A stretch of 64,000 nucleotides of DNA from Acetobacter garciniae (GTDB taxonomy: Bacteria; Pseudomonadota; Alphaproteobacteria; Acetobacterales; Acetobacteraceae): NCBI RefSeq assembly GCF_017377735.1, contig NZ_JAFVMH010000002.1:372001-436000 (forward strand), given 5' to 3'. The notes beneath the pieces are model-generated. The model was not told the DNA's origin. It saw only the letters and a program-made list of their open reading frames with translations, and did not search any database. The position numbers were made by a program, and so were the translations under genes. Each line of letters starts with the position of its first letter. Within the stretch, counting starts at the first letter, position 1. This document shows, piece by piece, positions 55,997 through 64,000 of the stretch.

Positions 55997-56121
55997 AACT
56001 GGAACACTTTAAAAAAACTCTGGCATTCCTTATCAATGCGTATCTTTTTATTTCCGCTGACATGGTGCCCTCGTGGGCGGAAGGCCGACAGCGAGAAAAG
56101 CCACGGCCACCGGTAGCGGCA

Positions 56122-57238
56122 TTATTCCTTCTCACCGATCGGTATGGAGCGGTAGAGAGCGGGCCATTCACCCAACGGCGCGCTTCCTCCGCAGGCTGCC
56201 TGAAAATTCATGCCGGTCAGAACGAAATGCGTGCGGTCCCAGCGCCATTCGGCTTGCGTGCCGCAATCGTTCCAAGCGCGTCTTTGGCGATAAGTGGTCA
56301 ATGTGCCGGTGGCTGAGTCGAAGTCGGGGTAGGTGAGTGCGGGACCATAGTCGCCGGTATCCTGCCGTTTCAGGACGGGCACCGGCAAGCGGGCCACCAC
56401 GGGCAAGCCCCCTTTGGCACGTGGCACCACAAACACGTGGCACCACAAACAGGAGCGACCATCCCTGATACGGTCCCATCTGGCAACCAATCACGACAAG
56501 GGCGTTGTTATCATCCAGGCCGTATACATCATTTTTCAAGTATTTCTGCGTGGCGTCGGTCGGCGGGTCGCAGTCCTGTCTGCTGATGAAATCTGCTTGC
56601 AGCTTCCGCGTCCGTGCCATCAGGCGTTGCGGCTCGCCCGCATCGAACATAATATGAGCGTGATAAAGCGGTATGTGTGGCAATGGCGGCGGGGCGGGGA
56701 CCATGCGGGCCGGACGCGTGCCACGACGCACGAGTGCCGTCTGGCCATTCATCCGCCCCTGTCGCGCATCCATACGGGATAGAGCCGCGACAAGCCCCTT
56801 CAGTGGCACGGGGGCTGAATCCTTCTCGACCCGTAGCGATGTGGCATTGCGGATACGGGCCAGGAAAGCGGCAACAGCCGCAGGCTGACGGGTGCTTAGT
56901 GAACCGTCGTCGCCGCTGGTCCACGAAGCGGCGGGAAGCACCAGTTCCCGACCATCCATCCTGATCGCGGTACGGTTGACGGGTAAGGGAGCGTAAATTG
57001 TAACACTGGTCTCTCCCTCCGGGCCCGCAGGGCGGCGAAAGACCAGTTCGGCATCCTGTCTTCCATCGTCGGAAAAACCCCTGGCATCGCAGGCCAGCCC
57101 GTTGTCACAGACCACAAACCATGTGCCGTAAGTATTGTAAGATGGCGTCGCCGCCCATGCATGACCCGCCCACAGGGATAAGATCACCATCAAGCCCCAC
57201 CAGCTTTTCATCCTGCCATCTTTCGACATTATGTCCAT
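56122..57238 (-). pseudogene. DUF1176-family secreted protein gene, frameshifted by a 16-bp duplication
   Basis: The first part (57238 down to about 56434) encodes a signal peptide (WGLMVILSLWAGHAWA) and a DUF1176-like protein (YGTWFVVCDNGLACDARG). The conserved C-terminal part of the family is in another frame (56490-56122): ALTYPDFDSATGTLTTYRQR, RAWNDCGTQAEWRWD, ACGGSAPLGEWPALYRSI. The join coincides with an exact 16-bp tandem duplication. With one copy removed the frame closes and gives one 366-residue protein reading GWSLLFVVPRAKGGLPVV across the junction. As given, the downstream frame stops at 56168 with a non-homologous tail. It may be a true mutation, a reversible switch or an assembly error. 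Confidence 0.8.
56418..56449. repeat. Exact 16-bp tandem duplication inside the DUF1176 gene
   Basis: The unit cacgtggcaccacaaa occurs twice in direct succession (56418-56433, 56434-56449). As 16 is not a multiple of three, gain or loss of a unit shifts the reading frame. Confidence 0.95.
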
Positions 57239-57406
57239 GCTTCTGACTCATGTGCGAAAGCGAGGTTTGGACAAATGAATTTTACAAAAAACAGCAGATG
57301 ATCGAAAAAACTGTTAGTGTAGATAATTGCAGATCGTCATACTCCCATCCCTGACAACGACATTGATAGGGACGGGAGAGAGACTGTATGGCAATGATAT
57401 CCTGCC

Positions 57407-58000
57407 TTATTCAGCCAGTTCCTTGATCCGCGCGATCAATCGGTCGAAAACCGGCTTGGCTCGTGCAAGTTGGTCAAGGGTTTCGCGATATTGATGCAAG
57501 CCGGCTTCAAGATCGTCATCGCCTACGCCTTCCGCCAGGACCGTGGGGTTGATTTTGACGGGAAGGAAGAAGCCACGATTCCTTTCCTCAAGAAGAAAAC
57601 CTGTCTCGGTAACGAGTTCGGCAAGTTCGGGGAATATTTTTTTCCATTTGGCCCGACCGAGCAAGTCCTGCGTAAATCGCAAGCCTAATTTATCCTGACC
57701 TGCCTGACATAACTGCGTAACGTAAAAATTATCTTCCTCTTGATCTTCAAAATTTGCCCATTCGAAATATGCCCCCGATTCATCTTCGGCAGCAGGGTTG
57801 TACCATCCTGTACCTGAGGGGGCTAAAAGCCACGAATCGTCGTCGAATTGTCCCGACCAGCCATTCTCATCTGCCCAATCACTGGTAATTTTGTTAATGG
57901 CCGCGTCGATAGGTTCACCCAGCATCTGGATACGTTTGGCAACAGCTTCGAGATCTGCAATATTGTCCACAAAGGCGTTGTTTAGTTCAGGACTGTTCAT
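57407..58000 (-). CDS. Highly acidic protein of unknown function, partner of the nuclease-like gene
   Basis: A 197-residue cytoplasmic protein with no family I recognise. It is strongly acidic (about 38 Asp/Glu against 18 Lys/Arg), with clusters such as GQFDDDSW, AAEDESGAYFEW and FEDQEEDN near residues 55-90, and a helical C-terminus (RAKPVFDRLIARIKELAE). It starts 12 bases after the PD-(D/E)XK gene, whose stop codon adjoins the AGGAG of this gene, so the two are co-translated. The charge would suit an inhibitor or DNA-mimic partner of the nuclease, which is inference only. Confidence 0.7.
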   Translation of the reverse strand: MNSPELNNAFVDNIADLEAVAKRIQMLGEPIDAAINKITSDWADENGWSGQFDDDSWLLAPSGTGWYNPAAEDESGAYFEWANFEDQEEDNFYVTQLCQAGQDKLGLRFTQDLLGRAKWKKIFPELAELVTETGFLLEERNRGFFLPVKINPTVLAEGVGDDDLEAGLHQYRETLDQLARAKPVFDRLIARIKELAE

Positions 58001-58012
58001 TTCGGTTTCTCC

Positions 58013-58741
58013 TCAGTAAAATTTACGGATATGTTGAGCGAATTGCTGGGTGATTGCGCCGTTAAACCCGTCCTGCGGCGTATGTATCAAGATATCTCCC
58101 ACATCCTGCCAGTTTATGAGCGCTACTTCGTCAGGGGGATCTACGGGGGCTGCGGAACTGAGATAAAGAACAAGCCCCCATCTCTTGTTGGTCACTTGTC
58201 GTTTGGCCTCGGCGGCCTTTACGTAACGGACCAATTGTTCCTCGCCTTCCTGTGCACGGATCTTGATTTCGATAAACAGAACGAAATCATCGCCATCGAT
58301 CGCAATGTCGACACGATCGGTCACGCTGCCCATTGGCCAGCATTCGCTCGTGACCGATATATTGTTCAGAGAGTCCTCCAAATTTGGCCAGTCCGCATGT
58401 CGCATGTGCGCCAGATGCAGCAGATCGCGCAGCACACGCGAACCCCAGCCATGGGTGCCCCGCGGGTCAAGCAGCCAGGCCAGAACCGCGCTGTTGCGGC
58501 CTTCATTATATCCTAGCCCTGCGACGTCCCAGATATTGATTGCAAGCCCGGCCTCCCATGCCTGCTTATGCAGTGGCGCGATTTCGCATATGAGCGCTGT
58601 GACACGATCGGGCGACAGATCGGGTACAGTGACCGGCACCTCGACCACGTTCTTCATCAGCGGTCGGAGAGTGTCCAACAACACAGGCAGACGACGGGAA
58701 AGCATTATGTCATCGTCGGGGATTTTCTGTAAAGAATTCAC
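58013..58741 (-). CDS. PD-(D/E)XK nuclease-superfamily protein
   Basis: A 242-residue protein with the PD-(D/E)XK nuclease pattern: Glu80 in YNEGRNSAVLAWLLDP, Asp145 in DRVDIAIDG, and Glu158-x-Lys160 in FIEIKIRA, then a trailing Gln169. The NEGRNSAVLAWLLDP/HG segment is characteristic of the PDDEXK_4 group. All presumed metal and catalytic residues are present. The start is GTG (58741) with AGGAG about 8 bases upstream. It is first in a two-gene operon with the acidic protein. No methylase or helicase is adjacent, so it is not a standard restriction system. Members are often found in defence settings. Confidence 0.75.
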   Translation of the reverse strand: MNSLQKIPDDDIMLSRRLPVLLDTLRPLMKNVVEVPVTVPDLSPDRVTALICEIAPLHKQAWEAGLAINIWDVAGLGYNEGRNSAVLAWLLDPRGTHGWGSRVLRDLLHLAHMRHADWPNLEDSLNNISVTSECWPMGSVTDRVDIAIDGDDFVLFIEIKIRAQEGEEQLVRYVKAAEAKRQVTNKRWGLVLYLSSAAPVDPPDEVALINWQDVGDILIHTPQDGFNGAITQQFAQHIRKFY

Positions 58742-59190
58742 ACCGTCTTCTCCTTGTATTCGTAAATAGAGTGAACTGCGCTATAGTTATAAGAATTCAT
58801 TATAAATTGACCGTATCAAGCTGATGCATCATCAGAGAAACTTATATATTTATAAAAGGATACCGCTATTTTTATACCTGTCAACAGACACAATGTCATT
58901 GCGTCATTACCCATGTCTTATGTCTATGACGTTGGAATAGGTCCGCATGCCAAGGTTACGTGCATGGTCGGTCCAAAGTGCCCAAATCATGCGTAGGAAA
59001 CAGCTTTTCCGGAATGTTGGGGAAGGTGTTTATGTTAAAAATGCAAGAAAAATACGATTAATATTCGGTAGTGGAAGGGTTTTGTCCCGCTCCCTGCCAG
59101 TCGTATGGTTCATGGTCACCTCCCTTTGATGGAACCACTAAAACACGTCACTCCGTCAGAATCGGTCGGCCTTGAGCGTGGGCATGAAAT
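58742..59190. other. AT-rich intergenic region upstream of the nuclease operon
   Basis: This 449-base region is distinctly AT-rich compared with flanking genes (runs such as ttatatatttataaaa). It should contain the nuclease-operon promoter on the minus strand: the reversed strand has TTGACA about 90 bases and TATAAT-like boxes about 60 bases before the start. No gene is supported; a 60-residue plus-strand frame at 58947 looks accidental. Confidence 0.4.
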
Positions 59191-60183
59191 TTAAAGGGTG
59201 AGCAACGCTTTCCTACTGTGATGGGACAACGCCATCGTCAGCATTTTCTTCAGTTCCCGGCGGAGTGATTGCGGTTGAAGGATCTCGACTTCCGTCCCCC
59301 AGGTGAAGAGATGATAGGCCATTTCACGGGAGCCGCCGGCTTTGAACCGGACGATCAGGGCGCCATCGGGCTGGGGTTCAAAAACCTGGCTGGGGTGAAA
59401 CAAAAAGCGGGCGGCATCTGCTGCCGCGTTCGGGGAAAAGCGCAGAACGACGTTTTGCGGCTCCTCCTGGAATATGCCGAACGAGTGCAGCGCGAAATCC
59501 CCCATGGACCAATCTTCGGGAGGTAATGCCGCTGGACCGGCGATGGCGAGCCCGCTCATCTTGTCGATACGCCAGAGCACGGGCTCGCTTTTTCCCAGAT
59601 CGGGACCAACCAGATAATAGGCGCGTCCGTATAGAATTCCCCAAGGCGACACGGTCCGGAGCCAGTTGGCATGCGGCCCATAGGTGAATGTCAGGGCGTT
59701 CCCGCCCTTAAGGGCCGTGCGGATGACGTCCAGCGTTTGCGCATCGGCCTGCGGCCGCGGCCCGGCCTGCTGTGCATGGGCTTCCGCGCTGCTCAAAGCC
59801 TGGATGTCCGGCGCCATTCTGCGTCGATCCACGGGGCGCAAGGCTGACTCGATCTTCTGGCACAGGGAATCGAGCAACTTTGCCCGTTCCAGGCCTGCCG
59901 TGGCTTTCAGCGCGGCAGAAGCGGCCCTGAGTTCAACCAGTTCCTCGGTTGTCGGAGTCTGAAGAAAGCCGTCCAGGCCACCCCTGATGCGAAAACGCAG
60001 CTTATGTCCATCGGATTCGGATTCAAGCTGCGGGAAAAGAGTTTCGATCGTAGCCTTCAGCCGTTCTGCTGTCCGTTTAGAAACATGCAGGACAGAAGCG
60101 ATCTCGTCGAGCGTCATGCCCTCCGCACTTCCGGCAAGCAATCGGGCCAACTCGATCAAAACGACCGCTTTTTCGAAACGCAT
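59191..60183 (-). CDS. WYL-domain transcriptional regulator
   Basis: A 330-residue regulator: an N-terminal winged HTH (TLDEIASVLHVSKRTAERLK, about 25-44), a linker and a WYL domain (about 155-230: ALTFTYGPHANWLRTVSPWG, GRAYYLVGPDL, VLWRIDKMSGL). The WYL signature reads YYL here. A C-terminal WCX-like extension ends it (HLFTWGTEVEILQPQSLRRE). WYL regulators bind nucleic-acid-type ligands in several known cases and often control phage-defence genes. It is divergent from the 68-residue repeat protein gene with 79 bases between starts. Confidence 0.85.
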   Translation of the reverse strand: MRFEKAVVLIELARLLAGSAEGMTLDEIASVLHVSKRTAERLKATIETLFPQLESESDGHKLRFRIRGGLDGFLQTPTTEELVELRAASAALKATAGLERAKLLDSLCQKIESALRPVDRRRMAPDIQALSSAEAHAQQAGPRPQADAQTLDVIRTALKGGNALTFTYGPHANWLRTVSPWGILYGRAYYLVGPDLGKSEPVLWRIDKMSGLAIAGPAALPPEDWSMGDFALHSFGIFQEEPQNVVLRFSPNAAADAARFLFHPSQVFEPQPDGALIVRFKAGGSREMAYHLFTWGTEVEILQPQSLRRELKKMLTMALSHHSRKALLTL

Positions 60184-60262
60184 AGCCCTTCCCCGTCAAC
60201 TCCGACCGATCCTGACGTAGGAGGCCATTATCATCCGGAAACGTCAACAGAGGAGAAACTTC

Positions 60263-60469
60263 ATGACAATCGCAAGCGCCATTCAAAAAGGACGGTCTGT
60301 CTACGTCTATGACGAAAAGGGCCGCCAACTGACAATTCTTTCCGGCGGTTCAAAACCGGAGGATGGTCTCGTGGGGTATACTGCGGCGACCGTCAGTATC
60401 CGCAGGGGGTCTTCAATATACGTTTACGATGAACGCGGGCGGCAGAAATCAATACTGTCGGCACGATAG
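60263..60469 (+). CDS. 68-residue protein made of two internal repeats
   Basis: A very small protein with two copies of one unit: residues 9-27 and 48-66 share 13 of 19 positions, each containing S-(V/I)-YVYDE-(K/R)-GRQ and ending ILS. The units look like beta-hairpins joined by a short GLVGYTAATVSI linker. A strong ribosome-binding site (GAGGAG, 8 bases before ATG) supports expression. No signal peptide or known family. Divergent from the WYL regulator, which probably controls it. Confidence 0.75.
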   Translation: MTIASAIQKGRSVYVYDEKGRQLTILSGGSKPEDGLVGYTAATVSIRRGSSIYVYDERGRQKSILSAR

Positions 60470-60802
60470 TATCTGTCTGGCGAGATCGTTCGATATCGGG
60501 CGTTCAACCCGCTGCCTGCCGGGTGGCGCGTGGCATCGGCCAAACATGGTCATGATCGAACCAGATGCCCATCTTCACGCGCCGATCTGCTTCTTTCCCT
60601 CACCCTCGAACGCGATCACCGTTCAGCCAGTCCTTGAAGGGGGCTGGCTCTGACCGGACATGGGTGGCCCGAGGGGCAACAGCATCCGGTCAGCAGTAAA
60701 ATGCTGTTCCATTGCTGTTGGAAGATGGACTGTCTTATTCGCGCATTCCTGCATCTTCTTTGGATAAAATGCAGAACGATCTGTTTTTAATAAGGAAAAA
60801 AT
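60470..60802. other. Gap between repeat protein gene and tRNA-Ser
   Basis: No supported gene. A plus-strand frame reaching 60653 resembles nothing known. Past the tRNA 3' end (minus strand) there is a short T-run (aattttttcc) that may end the tRNA transcript. No integrase gene and no second copy of the tRNA 3' end were noticed. Confidence 0.35.
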
Positions 60803-60895
60803 TGGCGGAGGGGATGGGATTCGAACCCACGGTACAGCTTGACACTGTACAACGGTTTAGCAAACCGCCGCCTTCAGCCACTCGGCCACCCCTCC
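60803..60895 (-). tRNA. tRNA-Ser (GCT anticodon)
   Basis: Reading the minus strand, the acceptor arm GGAGGGG pairs with CCCCTCC, followed by G and an encoded CCA. The anticodon loop TTGCTAA has anticodon GCT. A long variable arm (TGTACAGTGTCAAGCTGTAC) and the TTCGAAT T-loop identify a class II serine tRNA. It reads AGC/AGU codons. It marks the right edge of the defence-like stretch. Confidence 0.95.
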
Positions 60896-61021
60896 GCCGA
60901 AGAGCGCGCACATACACGACGTTTGCATCGCTGCTTGTAGGGGGTTCGGCGCGTTCCGTCAAACCCCCTGTTGGCCTATTTGGCGCTTATTTTTCGGCCT
61001 GTGGTTTTTTGTCGTACCGGC

Positions 61022-62476
61022 TTATGCGTCAAGCCTGGTTTTCAGGGCCTCGTTCACCAGGGCCGGGTTGGCCTTGCCCTTGGTTTCCTTCATCACCTGG
61101 CCGACAAAAAAGCCGAACAGCTTGTCCTTGCCGGACCGGTATTCCTCCAGCTTGTCGGGGTGTTTTTCCAGCACGGCGGCAATGGCGCTATCGATCACGC
61201 CGGTATCGGTCACCTGGCGCAGGCCCTTGCGTTCCACGATGGCATCCGGGCTGTCGCCGGTTTCCACCATGTCTTCAAAGACTTCCTTGGCGATCTTGCC
61301 GTTGATGGTCTTGTCCGCGATCAGGTCCAGCATCTTGCCCAGGGCGTCCGCACTGACCGGGCTGGTTTCGATCGTGGTGCCGGTGCGGTTCAGGGCTGCG
61401 AACAGTTCACCCGTCACCCAGCTTGCGGCAAGCCTGCCGTCGCGCCCCTTGGCCACGTTTTCGTAATAGTCGGCCACTGCCTGTTCGGCCACCAGCACCC
61501 CGGCATCGTAGAAGGGAATGCCGTAATCGTGCTGAAAGCGCGCGCGCTTGGGGTCGGGCAGTTCGGGCAGGGCTGCGTGCAGTTCGTCCACCCAGGCCTG
61601 TTCCAGCACCAGCGGCAGCAGGTCGGGGTCGGGGAAGTAGCGGTAGTCATGCGCGTCTTCCTTGGAGCGCATGGTCCGGGTTTCGCCCCGGCCGGGGTCG
61701 AACAGGCGGGTTTCCTGATCCACCTCGCCACCGTTTTCCCAGATCTCGATCTGGCGGGTGGCTTCGACCTCGATCGCCTGCATGACAAAGCGGATGGAAT
61801 TCACGTTTTTGATTTCGCAGCGCGTGCGGAAGGGCTCGCCCGTCTTGCGCACGGACACGTTCACGTCCGCACGCATGGAGCCTTCCTCCATATTGCCGTC
61901 GCAGGTGCCCAGGTAGCGCAGGATCTGGCGCAGCTTGCGCAGATAGGCCCCCGCTTCCTCCGGTGCGCGGATATCGGGTTCGCTGACGATTTCCATCAGC
62001 GCGACACCCGCACGGTTCAGGTCCACGAAGGATTTTGTGGGGTCCTGGTCATGCAGCAGCTTGCCCGCATCCTGTTCCAGATGCAGGCGGGTAATGCCGA
62101 TCTCGCGCGTGTCACCATTTTGCAGTTCGATGGTGATGGTGCCCGTACCCACGATGGGGTGCGTGAACTGGCTGATCTGGTAGCCCTGCGGCAGGTCGGC
62201 ATAAAAGTAGTTCTTGCGATCGAACCGGCTGTGCAGGTTGATCTGGGCTTTCAGCCCCAGCCCGGTTCGGATGGCCTGGGCCACGCATTCATGGTTGATG
62301 ACCGGCAGCATGCCCGGGAATGCCGCATCCACCAGGCTGACCTGTGTGTTGGGGTCCGCCCCGAAGGTGGTGGAGGCCCCCGAAAACAGCTTGGACTGGC
62401 TGACAACCTGGGCGTGGACTTCAAGCCCCACCACAATTTCCCACGGGCCGGTCTGCCCTTCGATCACGTAGCTCAT
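61022..62476 (-). CDS. gatB: Asp/Glu-tRNA amidotransferase subunit B
   Basis: A 484-residue GatB. The start [20 protein letters not shown], then [20 protein letters not shown], the metal/phosphorylation region and [16 protein letters not shown] are family blocks, with the C-terminal YqeY-like tail ([11 protein letters not shown] end). With GatA and GatC it converts mischarged Glu-tRNA(Gln) or Asp-tRNA(Asn) to the amidated form. Its ATG overlaps the gatA stop by 4 bases. Confidence 0.96.
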   Translation of the reverse strand: MSYVIEGQTGPWEIVVGLEVHAQVVSQSKLFSGASTTFGADPNTQVSLVDAAFPGMLPVINHECVAQAIRTGLGLKAQINLHSRFDRKNYFYADLPQGYQISQFTHPIVGTGTITIELQNGDTREIGITRLHLEQDAGKLLHDQDPTKSFVDLNRAGVALMEIVSEPDIRAPEEAGAYLRKLRQILRYLGTCDGNMEEGSMRADVNVSVRKTGEPFRTRCEIKNVNSIRFVMQAIEVEATRQIEIWENGGEVDQETRLFDPGRGETRTMRSKEDAHDYRYFPDPDLLPLVLEQAWVDELHAALPELPDPKRARFQHDYGIPFYDAGVLVAEQAVADYYENVAKGRDGRLAASWVTGELFAALNRTGTTIETSPVSADALGKMLDLIADKTINGKIAKEVFEDMVETGDSPDAIVERKGLRQVTDTGVIDSAIAAVLEKHPDKLEEYRSGKDKLFGFFVGQVMKETKGKANPALVNEALKTRLDA

Positions 62477-63960
62477 GCGCCTGCTCCCGCATGGACGGCG
62501 GGCAGATGCGTAAAGCCCGCCGCCGCTTCCAGCGCGCCGCCAATGGACAGCACGGTTTCTTCATCGAAATGTCGGCCGATCACCTGCAACCCAAGCGGCA
62601 GGCCGGCACCATCCAGCCCCACGGGCACGGACAGGGCGGGCACGCCGGCCAGGCTGGCAGGCACGGTGAAAATATCGTTCAGGTACATCTGCACCGGATC
62701 GTTCATGTTCTCGCCTTGGGCGAAGGCAGCCGACGGGGCTGTGGGGGTCAGCAGCACGTCCACGTTTTCGAACGCCTGTTCGAAATCGCGGCGGATCAGC
62801 GTGCGCACCTTCTGGGCCTTGAGGTAATACGCATCGTAATACCCGGCGGACAGCACATAGGTGCCCATCAGGATCCGGTTGCGCACTTCCGGGCCGAAGC
62901 CTGCCGCCCGGCTTGCTTCGTACACCCCGTCGAGCGAGGGTGCATCCACCCGCGTGCCAAAGCGGATACCGTCATAGCGCGCGAGGTTGGAGGAACATTC
63001 CGCCGGGGCGATAATGTAGTAGCTGGTCAGCCCGTAGCGCGTATGGGGGAGGGAGACATCCACCACCTCGCACCCGGCATCCTTCAGCCAGGCAATGCCC
63101 TGGTCCCACATGGCCTGGATTTCGGCAGGCAGGCCGGGGGCGCGGTATTCCGCCGGAATGCCCACGCGCAGGCCCTTCACGCTCTTGCCCACGGCTTCGT
63201 GGAAGGCGGGCACCGGCCGGTTGGAACTGGTGCTGTCGCGTTCGTCGAACCCCGCCATGGCCTGGAGCATCAGCCCCGCATCCGCCACGCTGCGGGTCAT
63301 GGGGCCCGCCTGGTCGAGCGAGCTTGCATAGGCGATCACGCCCCAGCGGCTGCACCGGCCATAGGTGGGCTTGAGCCCCACGATACCGCAATAGGCGGCG
63401 GGCTGGCGGATGGACCCACCCGTATCCGTGCCCGTGGCGGCAAGGGCCAGACCAGCGGCCACGGCGGCCGAAGACCCGCCCGAAGACCCGCCGGGCACCA
63501 GTGCCACGCTGGGGTCGGAAGCTTTCTGCCACGGATTGGTGGCGGGCCCGAAGGCGGAGGACATGTTGGCCGAACCCATGGCGAACTCGTCCAGATTGGT
63601 CTTGCCCAGGAACACCGCCCCTTCGCGCAGCAGGTTGGCCGTGACCGTGCTTTCATACGGGGGCACGAAATCAGCCAGGATCTTGCTTGCAGCCGTCGTG
63701 CGCACACCCTTAGTGCAGAACAGGTCCTTGATACCGATGGGCAGCCCGTCCATCAGCCCCGGATTGCCAGCGGCGTAGCGGGCGTCGGCTGCGTCGGCGG
63801 CGGCCAGCACGTCTTGCGCGGGCAGGGTGGTGATATAGGCGTTCAGGGCCGGGTTCAGCCGGGTTATGGCGTCCAGATGGGCGGTGGCGAGTTCACGCGC
63901 GGAAAACTTGCGCGCGCTCAGGCCCGCGCGGGCCTGGGTCAGTGTCAGTCGGCTCAGCAT
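62473..63960 (-). CDS. gatA: Asp/Glu-tRNA amidotransferase subunit A
   Basis: A 495-residue amidase that frees ammonia from glutamine. The Ser-cisSer-Lys triad is present: Lys in [12 protein letters not shown] (about 80) and the two serines in [17 protein letters not shown] and [16 protein letters not shown]. Length is normal. It overlaps gatB and its start shares a base with the gatC stop, giving gatC-gatA-gatB. Confidence 0.96.
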   Translation of the reverse strand: MLSRLTLTQARAGLSARKFSARELATAHLDAITRLNPALNAYITTLPAQDVLAAADAADARYAAGNPGLMDGLPIGIKDLFCTKGVRTTAASKILADFVPPYESTVTANLLREGAVFLGKTNLDEFAMGSANMSSAFGPATNPWQKASDPSVALVPGGSSGGSSAAVAAGLALAATGTDTGGSIRQPAAYCGIVGLKPTYGRCSRWGVIAYASSLDQAGPMTRSVADAGLMLQAMAGFDERDSTSSNRPVPAFHEAVGKSVKGLRVGIPAEYRAPGLPAEIQAMWDQGIAWLKDAGCEVVDVSLPHTRYGLTSYYIIAPAECSSNLARYDGIRFGTRVDAPSLDGVYEASRAAGFGPEVRNRILMGTYVLSAGYYDAYYLKAQKVRTLIRRDFEQAFENVDVLLTPTAPSAAFAQGENMNDPVQMYLNDIFTVPASLAGVPALSVPVGLDGAGLPLGLQVIGRHFDEETVLSIGGALEAAAGFTHLPAVHAGAGA

Positions 63961-64000
63961 TATTCGACCACCTTGGGTACTGTGTAGAAAGGCCCGGATG
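63960..64000 (-). CDS. gatC: Asp/Glu-tRNA amidotransferase subunit C (C-terminal end only)
   Basis: The window ends inside this gene. The last residues read [11 protein letters not shown] before TAA, which matches the usual GatC ending (VPKV-E). The stop overlaps the gatA ATG (TAATG). Confidence 0.85.
   Translation of the reverse strand, partial: SGPFYTVPKVVE

Noticed and set aside
60363..60653. Plus-strand frame overlapping the 68-residue gene and running toward tRNA-Ser
   Set aside because: It overlaps a better-supported gene in another frame, and its sequence resembles nothing known.

Overview
The window is a 64 kb chromosomal segment with high-GC coding DNA and alphaproteobacterial gene families. 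It looks like an acetic-acid-bacterium genome (Acetobacteraceae, Gluconacetobacter/Komagataeibacter-like). That placement rests on the split flagellar clusters, the heterotetrameric sarcosine oxidase cluster and general protein character. I could not run a search, so the genus is an inference. There is no rRNA operon, CRISPR array, complete insertion sequence or prophage. One tRNA-Ser(GCT) is present.

Layout. (1) 1-5809: a DosC-like diguanylate cyclase whose globin domain has lost the heme-ligand residues, facing an HD-GYP phosphodiesterase, then an AT-rich two-domain glycosyltransferase. (2) 5976-15590: a LysR regulator divergent from soxB-soxD-soxA-soxG-purU-folD, a pathway taking sarcosine to glycine and recovering the one-carbon unit, followed by an Amt ammonium transporter. 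(3) 15663-40749: flagellar genes in several blocks. These are flhA; a TPR/glycosyltransferase that may glycosylate flagellin; a lytic transglycosylase; flgI-flgJ-flgN-like plus a lipoprotein; fliL-fliM-DUF6468; flgE; fliE-fliQ-fliR-flhB; a GTG-started flagellin with a strong terminator; flgG-flgA-flgH with flgF turned the other way; and flgK-flgL. (4) 41096-49329: a small secreted protein, a TetR-controlled tripartite RND pump, and a PadR/O-methyltransferase pair. (5) 49445-55951: an iron-uptake block (exbB-exbD-tonB-Fur-like on the minus strand; TonB-dependent receptor plus Sel1 protein on the plus strand), with two matching 21-bp Fur-box-like palindromes. (6) 56122-60469: a DUF1176 gene broken by an exact 16-bp tandem duplication; a PD-(D/E)XK nuclease with a very acidic partner; a WYL-domain regulator; and a 68-residue protein built of two repeats. 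This stretch ends near the 3' end of tRNA-Ser and is the best candidate for an uncharacterised defence-type module. (7) 61022-64000: gatB, gatA and the end of gatC.

A dispersed, doubly palindromic repeat occurs five times (three full, two half copies). Every copy is downstream of a gene 3' end, and four of the five sit between convergent genes. It probably serves as a two-way terminator and may be REP- or MITE-like. Operators inferred from palindromes are given for the LysR, TetR, PadR and Fur-type regulators. None of these sites has been tested.
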